A stretch of 33,616 nucleotides of DNA from Streptomyces sp. DH24 (GCF_029813775.1 NZ_JARVKW010000061.1:1-33616), one strand, 5' to 3'; shown: positions 24,070-31,929, counted from the stretch's first letter. Notes: a model not told the origin generated them from the sequence alone. Translations and numbers: made by a program.

Positions 24070-24933
24070 TCAGACCTCCGTCCGCAGCAGGCGCAGATAC
24101 ACGACCGAGAACAGCGAGCCGATCAGCAACAGCAGCAGCGCGACGGCCGTGCCGTAACCGATCAGGCTGTTCTGGAAGGCCTGCTCGTACATGAACAGCG
24201 GCAGTGTCTGGCTCCTGCCGCTCGGGCCGCCGCGGGTCATCACCCAGATCAGACCGAAGACGGAGAGGGTCTGCAGGGTGTTGAGCATGAGGGTGGTGCC
24301 GATGGAGCGGCGGATCATCGGCAACGTCACGTGCCACATGCGGCGCCAGCCGCCCGCGCCGTCCACCTCGGCCGCCTCCGTCACCTCCTTGGGGATCTCG
24401 TTGAGGGCGGCCGAGTAGACGAGCATCGAGAACGCGGTGCCGCGCCACACGTTCGCGAAGGACACCGCCAGGATCGGCAGCGTGAACAGCCAGTTCTGGG
24501 AGGGCAGGTGCAACCAGTCCAGTACGGCGTTGAGCGTGCCCTCGCGCCGGAAGAACGCGTACAGCAGGAACCCCGCCACCACCTCCGGCAGCACCCACGC
24601 CGTGATCACGACGCCGCCGGTCAGCGTGCGCACCGGCTTCGACGCCCGCTGCATCAGCGCCGCGAGCGCGAGGCCCAGGGTGTTCTGCCCGACCAGCGAC
24701 GACAGCACCGTGAACACCAGCGTGAGCCATACGGCGTTCAGGAACGCGTCGTCCCCGAACGCCCGCCGGAAGTTGTCGAACCCGACGAACGACGCCTCGG
24801 CCTGCCCGGTCAGCTGGAGGTCGGTGAAGGCGATGACCACGCAGTAGGCGATCGGGCCGGCCAGGAAGAGGAGGAGAAGGACGACGGCCGGGGAGACGGG
24901 CAGGACACGCAGCAGGGAGCGGCGAGCGGTCAC
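24070..24933 (-). CDS. Sugar ABC transporter permease, MalF type
   Basis: Inner-membrane permease of 287 aa, six predicted helices, with the EAA loop KEVTEAAEVDGAGGWRRMWH (EAA at 186-188, Gly192) followed by TLP. The GTG start overlaps the stop of the binding-protein gene by 4 bp (24930-24933). It pairs with the MalG-type permease to form the channel. Confidence 0.9.
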   Translation of the reverse strand: MTARRSLLRVLPVSPAVVLLLLFLAGPIAYCVVIAFTDLQLTGQAEASFVGFDNFRRAFGDDAFLNAVWLTLVFTVLSSLVGQNTLGLALAALMQRASKPVRTLTGGVVITAWVLPEVVAGFLLYAFFRREGTLNAVLDWLHLPSQNWLFTLPILAVSFANVWRGTAFSMLVYSAALNEIPKEVTEAAEVDGAGGWRRMWHVTLPMIRRSIGTTLMLNTLQTLSVFGLIWVMTRGGPSGRSQTLPLFMYEQAFQNSLIGYGTAVALLLLLIGSLFSVVYLRLLRTEV

Positions 24934-26321
24934 TTGCGGACGACCTGGTTGTCGGTGACGTCCTTGAGGGTCTCGTCGTATCCGCGGGCCGCCTCCTCGA
25001 CCGACAGGTCACCGGTGGTCACGCCCTCCATCGCCTCCTGGATGGCGGTGGACACCTTCGGATACGCCGGGTAGGCGGGCCGGTAGTGGGTGTGCGGGAC
25101 GAGGTCGGTGAAGAACCTGGTGCCGGGCTGGGCGTTCGCGTACGAGGGGTCGCTCGCGACGTCCTCGCGGACCGCGATGCCGGAGTTGGCGACGTACCAC
25201 TTCTTGGCGTTGGCCTTCGTCTGCATCGTCTTGACGAACTCGAAGGCGAGGTCGGGGTTGCCCGCCTTCGCGGGGATCGCCCAGGTCCAGCCGCCGGACA
25301 TGCTCACCTTGCCGGGCGCCTGCCCGTGCTGGGTGGGCATGTGGGCCAGCCCCAGCTCCTCGGACCACTCGGGCCACTCGTGGCCGCTGCCCGGCAGCCA
25401 GTCCTGCGGGAGCCAGGAGCCGTCCAGGGCGATGCCGAGCCTGCCCTCGGGCAGCAGCTCACCGCGGACCCTGGTGGAGAAGTTGGGGTCGAGCGCGTCG
25501 GAGACCTCGGGCCCGAGCTCCTCCTTGTAGACGGTCTCGACGAACGTCAGCGCGTCCTTGAAACCCTGCCCCGCGGCGATCCACTTCTTGCTGCCCTTGT
25601 CGTACAGCGGGTCCGCCGTGCCGTCGTTCGTGCCGTACAGCAGCATCTGGAAGCCCTGCATGGTGGCGGCCTCGCCGGCGGGCTTGCCGGTGTACACGTT
25701 GAGCGGGACGGTGCCGGGCACCTTCTTCTTGATGGTGCGGGCGGCGGCGAGGATGTCGTCCCAGTTCTCCGGCTGCCAGTCGGCGGGCAGACCGGCCCTG
25801 GCGAACACCTCCTTGCTGAACCACAGCCCGCGGGTGTCCGTGCCGTCCGGCACGCCGTACGTCTTGCCGTCCTCGCCCTTGGCCGCCGCCTTCGCCGTGT
25901 CGATGAACCGGTCCCAGTCCTTCCACTTGGCGAGGTAGGGATCGAGAGGCTTCAAGTACCCGCTGGTGATGTCGGAGTTGATGAGGAACGTGTCCTCGTA
26001 GACCAGGTCCGGCGCGGTCTTCGGGGAGCGGAGCATCTGCTGGAGCTTGGTGTAGTACTCCGAGTCCGCCGCCTTGATGGGCACGAACTCCACCTTCTTG
26101 CCGGGGTGTTCCTTCTCGAACTGCTTCTTGATGCCGGCGAGGTAGTTGTCCATCACCTTGACGGAGTTGTCCGTCGACTGCTTGTAGGACACCTTCAGCG
26201 TGTCCGGGTCGCTGCCGGACCCGCCGCCGCAGGCGGTGAGGAGGGCCGGGACGAGGGCGGCGGCCGCGACGAGTGCGGTGCGGCGGGCAGTTGGGCGGGG
26301 GCGGACGGCGGTGGGGCGCAC
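24930..26321 (-). CDS. Extracellular sugar-binding lipoprotein of ABC importer
   Basis: Family 1 solute-binding protein of about 463 aa. The signal peptide ends LLTAC followed by GGGSGSD, so the Cys is lipidated and tethers the protein outside. The mature part has the usual features: FEKEHPGKKVEFVPI, APDLVYEDTF, a LWFSKEVFARAGLP stretch, and a C-terminal SGGWTWAIPAKAGNPD ... AFEFVKTM. GTG 26321 is preferred to GTG 26327 because AGGAGG then lies 8 bp away rather than 2. The substrate cannot be read from sequence; a DasR-like operator hints at amino sugars or chito-oligosaccharides, which is inference only. Two permeases follow, coupled by short overlap or gap. Confidence 0.9.
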   Translation of the reverse strand: MRPTAVRPRPTARRTALVAAAALVPALLTACGGGSGSDPDTLKVSYKQSTDNSVKVMDNYLAGIKKQFEKEHPGKKVEFVPIKAADSEYYTKLQQMLRSPKTAPDLVYEDTFLINSDITSGYLKPLDPYLAKWKDWDRFIDTAKAAAKGEDGKTYGVPDGTDTRGLWFSKEVFARAGLPADWQPENWDDILAAARTIKKKVPGTVPLNVYTGKPAGEAATMQGFQMLLYGTNDGTADPLYDKGSKKWIAAGQGFKDALTFVETVYKEELGPEVSDALDPNFSTRVRGELLPEGRLGIALDGSWLPQDWLPGSGHEWPEWSEELGLAHMPTQHGQAPGKVSMSGGWTWAIPAKAGNPDLAFEFVKTMQTKANAKKWYVANSGIAVREDVASDPSYANAQPGTRFFTDLVPHTHYRPAYPAYPKVSTAIQEAMEGVTTGDLSVEEAARGYDETLKDVTDNQVVRK

Positions 26322-26375
26322 GGGCACGACCTCCTACGGGCTCACGACGCTGTGGCCGGGACGGCTGCGTGGCGA

Positions 26376-26404
26376 ACGTAAGAGGAGTGGTCTAGTCAGG
26401 TCAA
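26376..26404 (-). promoter_or_regulatory. Importer promoter with DasR-like (dre) site
   Basis: On the minus strand TTGACC (26404-26399), a 17-bp spacer and TTACGT (26381-26376). The spacer region on the plus strand reads AGTGGTCTAGTCAGGT (26386-26401), which matches the remembered DasR consensus AGTGGTCTAGACCAGT at 13 of 16 positions. A GntR-family repressor here would block the promoter. Confidence 0.55.
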
Positions 26405-26447
26405 TGAGCGTGCGGGGTTTAGATCCCGGCGGGCCGTGGGGCGCGGG

Positions 26448-26479
26448 CGCCGGTGTCGCGGACGTGCGCGACACCGGCG
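26448..26479. other. 13-bp perfect hairpin between divergent promoters
   Basis: CGCCGGTGTCGCG (26448-26460), loop GACGTG, CGCGACACCGGCG (26467-26479). It sits between the importer promoter (minus) and the RNA promoter (plus), where no terminator is needed. It may act as an insulator, an operator or part of an unseen transcript. A weaker CGAGGGC/GCCCTCG pair follows (26495-26501 with 26523-26529). Confidence 0.5.
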
Positions 26480-26609
26480 GGGCGGTCGTCCCGCCGAGGG
26501 CAGGCGGCTGCCCGCAATGCCCGCCCTCGATCACACGGGCAGCCCTTCCGGGCGCAAACGGCAAAGATTCCCGGCGTCTGGCCCGGGAGAAAATCTGCAC
26601 TGGCGGCAG

Positions 26610-26638
26610 TAGACATGACGGTCGGGGGACGCTAGAGT
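26610..26638 (+). promoter_or_regulatory. Housekeeping-type promoter of the structured RNA
   Basis: TAGACA (26610-26615), a 17-bp spacer, TAGAGT (26633-26638): 5 of 6 at -35 and a good TAnnnT -10. Transcription would start near 26645, about 420 nt before the MerR ATG. Confidence 0.6.
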
Positions 26639-26644
26639 TTTTCG

Positions 26645-27035
26645 CGTAGCCCAGAAGTCGAAGGGCACGGCAGAGACGAACTGCCGTGCGAGAGGTCAAG
26701 AAGGTGCGGCCCGGCAGCGGAGAGGCGGAGCCGGAAGTGGTGGGTTCCTCCACTGGCTGCCGGGCCGAGCGGCCCCAGGGGCCGCGACAGCAGTACGGAA
26801 CGATCCAGCAGTACGAAGAGGTAAGGAGCAGACGCCATCAGGATCGCCCGGGCGCGGAAAGCAGCCCGCCCGGGTACCGCAGGCCCCGGATTGGAAGGTG
26901 GTCCCCGGTCACGCATCCGCGATCCCCGCAGCCCCGCCCTCCCAGGCGGAACCTGCGGACACAGAGTCCGGCGCAGTCAGCCGGTAGATGGTGTTGAAAG
27001 CTCGGGGCCCGGGCGCCGTTCGGCGCTCGGGCCCC
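26645..27035 (+). ncRNA. Candidate structured RNA or leader upstream of the MerR gene
   Basis: About 390 nt from promoter to terminator with no convincing ORF; small open frames here have poor third-position GC. Perfect stems in order: GCACGGCAG/CTGCCGTGC (26665-26689), CGGCCCGGCAGC/GCTGCCGGGCCG (26707-26718 with 26756-26767) enclosing AGTGG/CCACT, GCGGCCC-CAG-GGGCCGC (26769-26785), CCCGGGCG/CGCCCGGG (26847-26874) and GGAC-ACAGA-GTCC within an outer CTGCG/CGCAG. A CAGCAGTACG direct repeat lies at 26788 and 26806. AAGGAG at 26823-26828 is accessible-looking but leads to no ATG/GTG at proper spacing. It is not RNase P RNA, tmRNA or SRP RNA by their core motifs. It is either a free small RNA or a riboswitch/attenuator for the MerR gene. 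Confidence 0.5.
27004..27035 (+). terminator. Terminator before the MerR gene
   Basis: Arms 27004-27017 and 27022-27035 pair over 14 bp with a single G-U and loop GTTC. It ends 27 bp before the MerR ATG, so read-through or a separate promoter is needed to express that gene. Confidence 0.8.
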
Positions 27036-27062
27036 TCGACGCGTCCCCGAAAGAAGAGGTCT

Positions 27063-27410
27063 ATGCCCCCTCGCAGTACCCGCCCCGCCGTCCCCCTCGA
27101 TGACGACGACTATCCCGCCTACACCATGGGCCGGGCCGCCGACATGCTCGGCACCACCCCCGCCTTCCTCCGCGCCCTGGGCGAACACCGCCTGATCACC
27201 CCCCTGCGCTCCGAGGGCGGCCACCGCCGCTACTCCCGCTACCAGCTGCGCATCGCCGCCCGCGCCCGTGAACTCGTCGACCAGGGCACCCCCATCGAGG
27301 CCGCCTGCCGCATCATCATCCTTGAGGACCAACTGGAAGAGGCCCAGCGCATCAACGAGGAACTCCGCGCGGCCCATGACACCGGTCGGCAGCCGAAGAC
27401 CTCGGCCTGA
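27063..27410 (+). CDS. MerR-family regulator
   Basis: DNA-binding protein of 115 aa. The winged HTH reads YTMGRAADMLGTTPAFLRAL (about 20-39), then EHRLITPLRSEGGHRRYSRYQL with the GGHRRY wing motif, followed by a coiled-coil-like helix LEDQLEEAQRINEELRAAHD (about 87-106) for dimerisation. There is no C-terminal effector domain and no metal-binding cysteines, so regulation may lie at the RNA level instead. ATG 27063 begins after AGAGG; longer in-frame starts run through the upstream terminator hairpin and were rejected. Its targets are unknown. Confidence 0.85.
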   Translation: MPPRSTRPAVPLDDDDYPAYTMGRAADMLGTTPAFLRALGEHRLITPLRSEGGHRRYSRYQLRIAARARELVDQGTPIEAACRIIILEDQLEEAQRINEELRAAHDTGRQPKTSA

Positions 27411-27570
27411 CCGGTCCGGCCGAAGACCTCGATCCGACCGAGCCGACCGAGCCGATGATCTGAGGCCGATCGGGGGCTGCGGCGCTGCGGGGAGCCCCGC
27501 CCCGGATGATCGCTGCCGCCCTCGACGGATACCGTGGACCCGGCGTCGGGCGTCGGGGGAGGGGCATCGC

Positions 27571-28131
27571 ATGGCGGAGCAGGACATCACCGTCGGGCAG
27601 CTGCTGCTGGCCGAGTACCAGACCGTGAAGGACGAGCAGAAGGCGCGCATCGGGTTCCGGGACAACCTGCTGTACGTGACCCTCGCGGTCGTGGCCGCCG
27701 TCATCGCCGCTGCGGCGCAGGCCAAGCAGCCCGCCATGCTGCTCGCGCTGCCGCCGGTGTGCCTCGTGCTCGGCTGGACCTACCTCGTCAACGACGAGAA
27801 GATCTCGGCCATCGGGCACTACGTCCGGGACGAACTCGGGCCCCGGCTCGCCCGACTGGCCGCTTCGGACGGCACGTTCGCGACGTTCGGCTGGGAGGCC
27901 TACCACCGGAGCGACACCCGTCGCCGGTCCCGCAAGACGATCCAGGCCGTGATCGACCTGACGGCGTTCTGCGCGGTGCCGCTGGCGGCGCTGGTGGTGT
28001 TCTGGGCCGGCGGGGAGGGCGGCGGGCTGCTCCTCGCGCTGTCGGTGCTGGAGGCGCTCGCGGTGGCCGGACTCGGGGCGCAGGTGCTGTGGTACGCGAG
28101 AGCGCCGAGGCCGGCCCGGACCACGGGCTGA
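27571..28131 (+). CDS. Four-TM membrane protein of unknown function
   Basis: Protein of 186 aa. A short helical N-terminus (VGQLLLAEYQTVKDEQKARIGFRDN) leads into two membrane segments (about 33-52 and 54-72), a soluble loop of about 55 residues with many Arg (RSDTRRRSRKTI), and two more segments (about 128-147 and 152-175). It is not a recognised transporter. ATG 27571 follows GGGGGAGGGG. The stop codon lies inside a 27-bp tandem duplication. Streptomycetes have many such small proteins, some beside defence genes, but nothing here supports that role directly. Confidence 0.7.
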   Translation: MAEQDITVGQLLLAEYQTVKDEQKARIGFRDNLLYVTLAVVAAVIAAAAQAKQPAMLLALPPVCLVLGWTYLVNDEKISAIGHYVRDELGPRLARLAASDGTFATFGWEAYHRSDTRRRSRKTIQAVIDLTAFCAVPLAALVVFWAGGEGGGLLLALSVLEALAVAGLGAQVLWYARAPRPARTTG

Positions 28132-28166
28132 CGCCGTCCGGCCCGGACCGCGGGCCGACGCCGCTT
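28113..28166. repeat. 27-bp tandem duplication across a stop codon
   Basis: Two units, 28113-28139 and 28140-28166, begin GGCCCGGACC and share 22 of their first 24 bases. The first carries the TGA of the four-TM gene. The copies contain GCCCG/CGGGC pairs, so the duplicate may have become a terminator-like element. Confidence 0.75.
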
Positions 28167-28205
28167 CCGCCTGCGCGCGAGGGCCTGCGGGCCGCCGGTG
28201 GCCGG

Positions 28206-29087
28206 TCAGCGCACCAACAGGTCGATCACCCCTGTCAGGTCCTCGTCGCCGCCGCCCTCCGCCAGACGGCGGCGCATCAACTCGAAGTAGGGGCTGAGCA
28301 GTTCCGGGCTGACGCCCTGCTGCTCGGCGGTGCTCAGGAAGGTCGGCGTGCCGGCCACCTGCATGGCGAGGTGGGAGACGACCCCCTTGGTGTAGTCGCC
28401 GCTGCGCAGTTGGTCGGCGGTCTGGTGCACCGCCGGGGCCATCGCGACGAGCCAGTCGGCCAGCAGCGGGGCGAACGAGGCGGGATCGATGTCCTCCTTG
28501 CGGATCAGGGCGAAGGCGTGCGCGGCCCCGGCGAACATCCCGTACATGGCGCTGAGCAGCGCCACGTCGTGCAGGGCCGCGAAGCCCGCGTCCTCGCCGA
28601 CGTAGGTCGTGCCGGCCGGGACACCCAGCGTCCCGCGGTGCTGCTCGAACAGTTCCCGTGAGCCGCTGTAGAAGACGTAGCCCCCGGACTCCGGGACGCC
28701 GATCATCGGCGGGACGGCCATGATCCCGCCGTCCAGGTAGCGGGCGCCGCGCTCCCGGGCCCACTCGGCGCGGGCGCGGGCCTGGGCGGGGGTGCCGGTG
28801 GTCAGGTTGACCAGGTCCCGGCCGGCCAGGTCGGTCCCGGCCAGCGCCTCCTCGACCGACGCGTCGTCGAGCAGGCAGACCACGACGAGGGTGTTCGCCG
28901 CGACCGCCTCGGCGGCGCTGCCGGCGACCCGCGCGCCCTCGTCGGCGAGCGCGGCGGCGCGGGCGGGGGTGCGGTTCCAGACCGTGAGCGGGTGGCCGGC
29001 GGCGAGCCAGGTACGGGCCAGCGCGGTGCCCATCGCGCCGAGGCCCAGCAAGGTGACGGAGGTCTTCTCAACGGTGTTCCGTGTCAT
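28206..29087 (-). CDS. NADP-dependent imine-reductase-like oxidoreductase
   Basis: Beta-hydroxyacid-dehydrogenase superfamily protein of 293 aa. The Rossmann motif GLGAMGTALA (15-24) is followed by VWNRTPARAAAL, where the Arg suits NADPH. LVNLTTGTPAQA replaces the DxSTxxP pattern of classical hydroxyisobutyrate dehydrogenases and is typical of imine reductases (IREDs), as is LHDVALLSAMYG, whose Asp174 occupies the proton-donor position. The catalytic Lys of the dehydrogenases is therefore absent. ATG 29087 is divergent from an HxlR regulator. The substrate is unknown; a cyclic imine or an amine-forming reaction is plausible. Confidence 0.8.
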   Translation of the reverse strand: MTRNTVEKTSVTLLGLGAMGTALARTWLAAGHPLTVWNRTPARAAALADEGARVAGSAAEAVAANTLVVVCLLDDASVEEALAGTDLAGRDLVNLTTGTPAQARARAEWARERGARYLDGGIMAVPPMIGVPESGGYVFYSGSRELFEQHRGTLGVPAGTTYVGEDAGFAALHDVALLSAMYGMFAGAAHAFALIRKEDIDPASFAPLLADWLVAMAPAVHQTADQLRSGDYTKGVVSHLAMQVAGTPTFLSTAEQQGVSPELLSPYFELMRRRLAEGGGDEDLTGVIDLLVR

Positions 29088-29120
29088 GCCGATTAGGCTG
29101 GTCGCAGCCCCGGTGGTGAT

Positions 29121-29140
29121 CAAGTACGCACTTCGGAGTG
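29121..29140. promoter_or_regulatory. Inverted repeats in the IRED/HxlR divergent region
   Basis: AAGT-ACGC-ACTT overlaps CACT-TCGG-AGTG (29129-29140), both in the 97-bp gap between the divergent genes. Such short symmetric sites suit HxlR dimers controlling both promoters. Confidence 0.4.
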
Positions 29141-29184
29141 GGTGGTTACCCCGGGGTGAGCGAGCACGTCGGAAGGGGTGGGGG

Positions 29185-29547
29185 ATGGCGACGCTGAACC
29201 GGCCGGGCGCACCGGACGGACACATCTGCGGGATCGACACCGCGATGGAGGTGATCGGCGGCAAGTGGAAGGTGCTGATCCTCTGGGCACTCCACGAGCA
29301 TCCCCGCCGCCGCTTCGGCGAACTGCGCCGGCTGCTTCCGGGGATCACCGAAAAGGTGCTGGCCTCCCACCTGCGGGAGATGGAGGCGGACGGCGTCGTG
29401 CGCCGCGTCTCCTACGACGAGGTGCCGCCCCGCGTCGAGTACTCGCTGACCGATGACGGCACGCGCCTCAACGAGGCACTCCAGCCGCTGGCCGAGTGGG
29501 GCCGCGAGCGGGTGACCGTTCAGGAGGGGAGGAGTGGTCGGCCATGA
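29185..29547 (+). CDS. HxlR-family transcriptional regulator
   Basis: Winged-helix protein of 120 aa. The sequence HICGIDTAMEVIGGKWKVLILWAL is the family signature (read in blocks HICGIDTAME and GGKWKVLILW), with RFGELRRLLPGITEKVLASHLREME as the HTH and a VEYSLTDDG wing. Cys15 sits where YodB/HypR-type members carry their redox or electrophile-sensing Cys, so it may sense quinones or aldehydes. ATG 29185 follows a G-rich RBS. It is divergent from the IRED-like gene, a usual arrangement for this family controlling a nearby oxidoreductase. Confidence 0.9.
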   Translation: MATLNRPGAPDGHICGIDTAMEVIGGKWKVLILWALHEHPRRRFGELRRLLPGITEKVLASHLREMEADGVVRRVSYDEVPPRVEYSLTDDGTRLNEALQPLAEWGRERVTVQEGRSGRP

Positions 29548-29572
29548 ACGAACTCCCCTTGCGCGGCGGACC

Positions 29573-30271
29573 CTAGCGCCCCCGCTCCACCCCCCGCACC
29601 CACCGGTACACCAACTCCGGCCTGCCCACCTGCCCGTACAGCGGGCTCCGTCCCGCGCGCCCCGCGTCCACCAGGTGCTCCAGGTAGCGCCGGGCCGTGA
29701 TGCGGGAGATGCCCACCGACTCCGCCAGGGCCGCCGCCGTCAGGCCCTCCTCGGCGTCGCGCAGGGCGCCGGTCACGCGCTCCAGCGTCGGCGCGCTCAG
29801 GCCCTTCGGGAGCGCGGCCGGGCCCGGCGCGCGCAGGGCCGCCAGCGCCCGGTCGACCTCCTCCTGCCCGCCGGCCTCGCCGACGGCCGCGTGGAACTCG
29901 GCGTACCGCACGAGCCGGTCCCGCAGGGTCGCGAACGTGAACGGCTTCAGCACGTACTGCACGACGCCCAGCGACACGCCCTCGCGCACCACCGCCAGGT
30001 CCCGGGCCGACGTCACCGCTATCACGTCGGCGTGGTGCCCGGCCGCCCGCAGGGACCGCGCCAGCTGCAGCCCGTGCACGTCCGGCAGGTGCAGGTCGAG
30101 CAGCAGCAGGTCCACGGGCGTGCGCTCCAGGGCCCGCCGCGCCTCCGCTCCGGTGTGCGCCTTGCCGACGGCGACGAAACCGGGCACCCGCCCGACGTAC
30201 AGCACGTGCGCGTCGGCGGCGACGGGATCGTCCTCGACGACGAGCACCCGGATGGGCTGCCCGGCGCTCAC
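29573..30271 (-). CDS. CitB/DcuR-type response regulator
   Basis: Response regulator of 232 aa. Receiver domain (about 7-122): acidic pair Glu13-Asp14-Asp15, phosphoacceptor Asp59 in LLLLDLHLPD, Thr87 and Lys109 (LKPF). The C-terminal part has the CitB-type HTH: LTAAALAESVGISRITARRYLEHLVDAG. The GTG start overlaps the kinase stop in a GTGA quartet (30268-30271). Expected targets are the divergent dctA and possibly other C4-dicarboxylate or citrate genes. Confidence 0.92.
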   Translation of the reverse strand: MSAGQPIRVLVVEDDPVAADAHVLYVGRVPGFVAVGKAHTGAEARRALERTPVDLLLLDLHLPDVHGLQLARSLRAAGHHADVIAVTSARDLAVVREGVSLGVVQYVLKPFTFATLRDRLVRYAEFHAAVGEAGGQEEVDRALAALRAPGPAALPKGLSAPTLERVTGALRDAEEGLTAAALAESVGISRITARRYLEHLVDAGRAGRSPLYGQVGRPELVYRWVRGVERGR

Positions 30272-31929
30272 GCGTCACCTCCGGCACGGGCGGGGGACAC
30301 GGCCGGCGTGGCCGGTACGACCGTGTCGCGGTGCGGGGTCTCCCGCAGCGGCAGCCGCGCCTCGAACGCCGCGCCGCCGCCCTCCGCGTCCGTCACCGTC
30401 AGGGTGCCGCCGTGGCGGTGGACCGCCTGCCGGACCAGGGCCAGGCCCAGGCCGCGTCCGCCGGGGCCCGCCGGCTTGGTCGAGAAACCGCGCCGGAACA
30501 CCGCCTCCAGGTGTGCGGGGTCCACACCGTCGCCGGTGTCCGACACCCGCAGCACCAGCTCCCCGTCCCGCGTGTACGCCGTCACCGTCACCCGCGCCCG
30601 CCCGCTGCCCTGCGCCGCGTCCACGGCGTTGTCGATCAGGTTGCCGAGGATGGTCACCAGATCCCGGGCGGGCAGGCCGGCCGGGAGCAGACCGTCGTCC
30701 AGGCGGCTGTCCTCGGAAACCTCCAGCTCCACGCCCCGCTCGTTGGCCTGGGCCGTCTTGCCCAGCAGCAGCGCCGCGAGGACGGGCTCGCTCACCGCGG
30801 CGACCACCTGGTCGGTCAGCGCCTGCGCCAGCTCCAGCTCGGCGGTCGCGAAGTCCACGGCCTCCTCGGCCCGGCCCAGCTCGATCAGGGAGACGACGGT
30901 GTGCAGCCGGTTCGCCGCCTCGTGGGCCTGCGAGCGCAGCGCCTGCGTGAACCCCCGCTCGGAGTCCAGCTCGCCCATCAGCGACTGCAGCTCCGTCACG
31001 TCGCGCAGGGTCACGACCGTGCCGCGCCGCTCACCGCCCGACACCGGCGAGGTGTTCACCACCAGCACCCGGTCCACCGTCAGGTGCACCTCGTCCACCC
31101 GCGGCCGCGACGCCAGCAGGGCGCCCGTCAGCGGCGCCGGCAGGCCCAGCTCGGCCACCGACCTGCCCACCACCTCGCCGGACACTCCCAGCAGCTCCCG
31201 TCCACCGTCGTTGATCAGCGCCACACGGTAGTGCCCGTCCAGCATCAGCAGCCCCTCCCGCACCGCGTGCAGTGCCGCCTGGTGGTAGTCGTGCATCCGG
31301 CTCAGCTCGGTGGCGTTCATGCCGTGGGTGTGGCGGCGCAGCCGGGCGTTGATGACGTACGTGCCGACCGCGCCGAGCACCAGCGCGCCCGCCGCGACGC
31401 CGACCAGCGCCGTCAGCTGGCCCCGTACCCGTTCGCTGATCGCGTCGACCCGGATGCCCGCGCTGACCAGCCCGACGATCCGGCCGTCGTCCCGGACCGG
31501 GGTGACCGCCCGCACGGACGGGCCGAGGGTACCGGTGTACGTCTCGGTGAAGGTGTGCCCCTCCAGCGCCCGCGCCGTGTGGCCCCGGAAGCGCTGCCCG
31601 ATCTGCTCGGGGTCGGGGTGCGTCCAGCGGATGCCCCGCGGGTTCATGATCGTGACGAAGTCGACCTCGGCGTCCCGCACCACCCGCAGCGCGTACGGCT
31701 GGAGCACGGCCGACGGGTCCGGGGTGCGGATGGCCTCCTGGACGGACGGCGAGTCCGCGACCGTCCGCGCCACCGCCCTGGCCTGCCGGCCGGCCGCCTC
31801 CTGCGCCTGGCTGCGGTCGCCGGCGTAGGTGAACAGCGCGTACCCGGCGACGACGACCGCGATCAGCACGGCCTGCATCGCGAACAGCTGGCCGGCCAGG
31901 GAGCGGGGCCGGGGGACGGGGAGGCGCAT
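30268..31929 (-). CDS. CitA/DcuS-type sensor histidine kinase
   Basis: Membrane sensor of 553 aa for extracellular di- or tricarboxylates. Order: TM1 (about 14-35), periplasmic-type Cache/PASp domain (about 38-168) with FVTIMNPRGIRWTHPDP and GRIVGLVSAG, TM2 (about 171-194), cytosolic PAS (about 215-310), DHp with His336 in SQAHEAANRLH, and the catalytic domain with NLIDNAVDA, SDTGDGVD and GRGLGLALV. The ATG at 31929 opens directly before the basic arm; the longer frame overlaps the dctA leader. It is paired with the response regulator gene and divergent from dctA. Confidence 0.93.
   Translation of the reverse strand: MRLPVPRPRSLAGQLFAMQAVLIAVVVAGYALFTYAGDRSQAQEAAGRQARAVARTVADSPSVQEAIRTPDPSAVLQPYALRVVRDAEVDFVTIMNPRGIRWTHPDPEQIGQRFRGHTARALEGHTFTETYTGTLGPSVRAVTPVRDDGRIVGLVSAGIRVDAISERVRGQLTALVGVAAGALVLGAVGTYVINARLRRHTHGMNATELSRMHDYHQAALHAVREGLLMLDGHYRVALINDGGRELLGVSGEVVGRSVAELGLPAPLTGALLASRPRVDEVHLTVDRVLVVNTSPVSGGERRGTVVTLRDVTELQSLMGELDSERGFTQALRSQAHEAANRLHTVVSLIELGRAEEAVDFATAELELAQALTDQVVAAVSEPVLAALLLGKTAQANERGVELEVSEDSRLDDGLLPAGLPARDLVTILGNLIDNAVDAAQGSGRARVTVTAYTRDGELVLRVSDTGDGVDPAHLEAVFRRGFSTKPAGPGGRGLGLALVRQAVHRHGGTLTVTDAEGGGAAFEARLPLRETPHRDTVVPATPAVSPARAGGDA

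Noticed and set aside
26645..27035. RNase P RNA, tmRNA or SRP RNA
   Set aside because: The length would suit the first two, but the conserved core motifs of RNase P RNA, the tag frame and tRNA-like ends of tmRNA, and the SRP apical loop are all absent.
26686..27103. Two small plus-strand frames (from 26686 and 26891)
   Set aside because: Poor third-position GC, no good RBS, and they run through the hairpins and terminator; a non-coding RNA fits better. A non-standard ATC start 8 bp after AAGGAG (26823) was considered and judged too weak.
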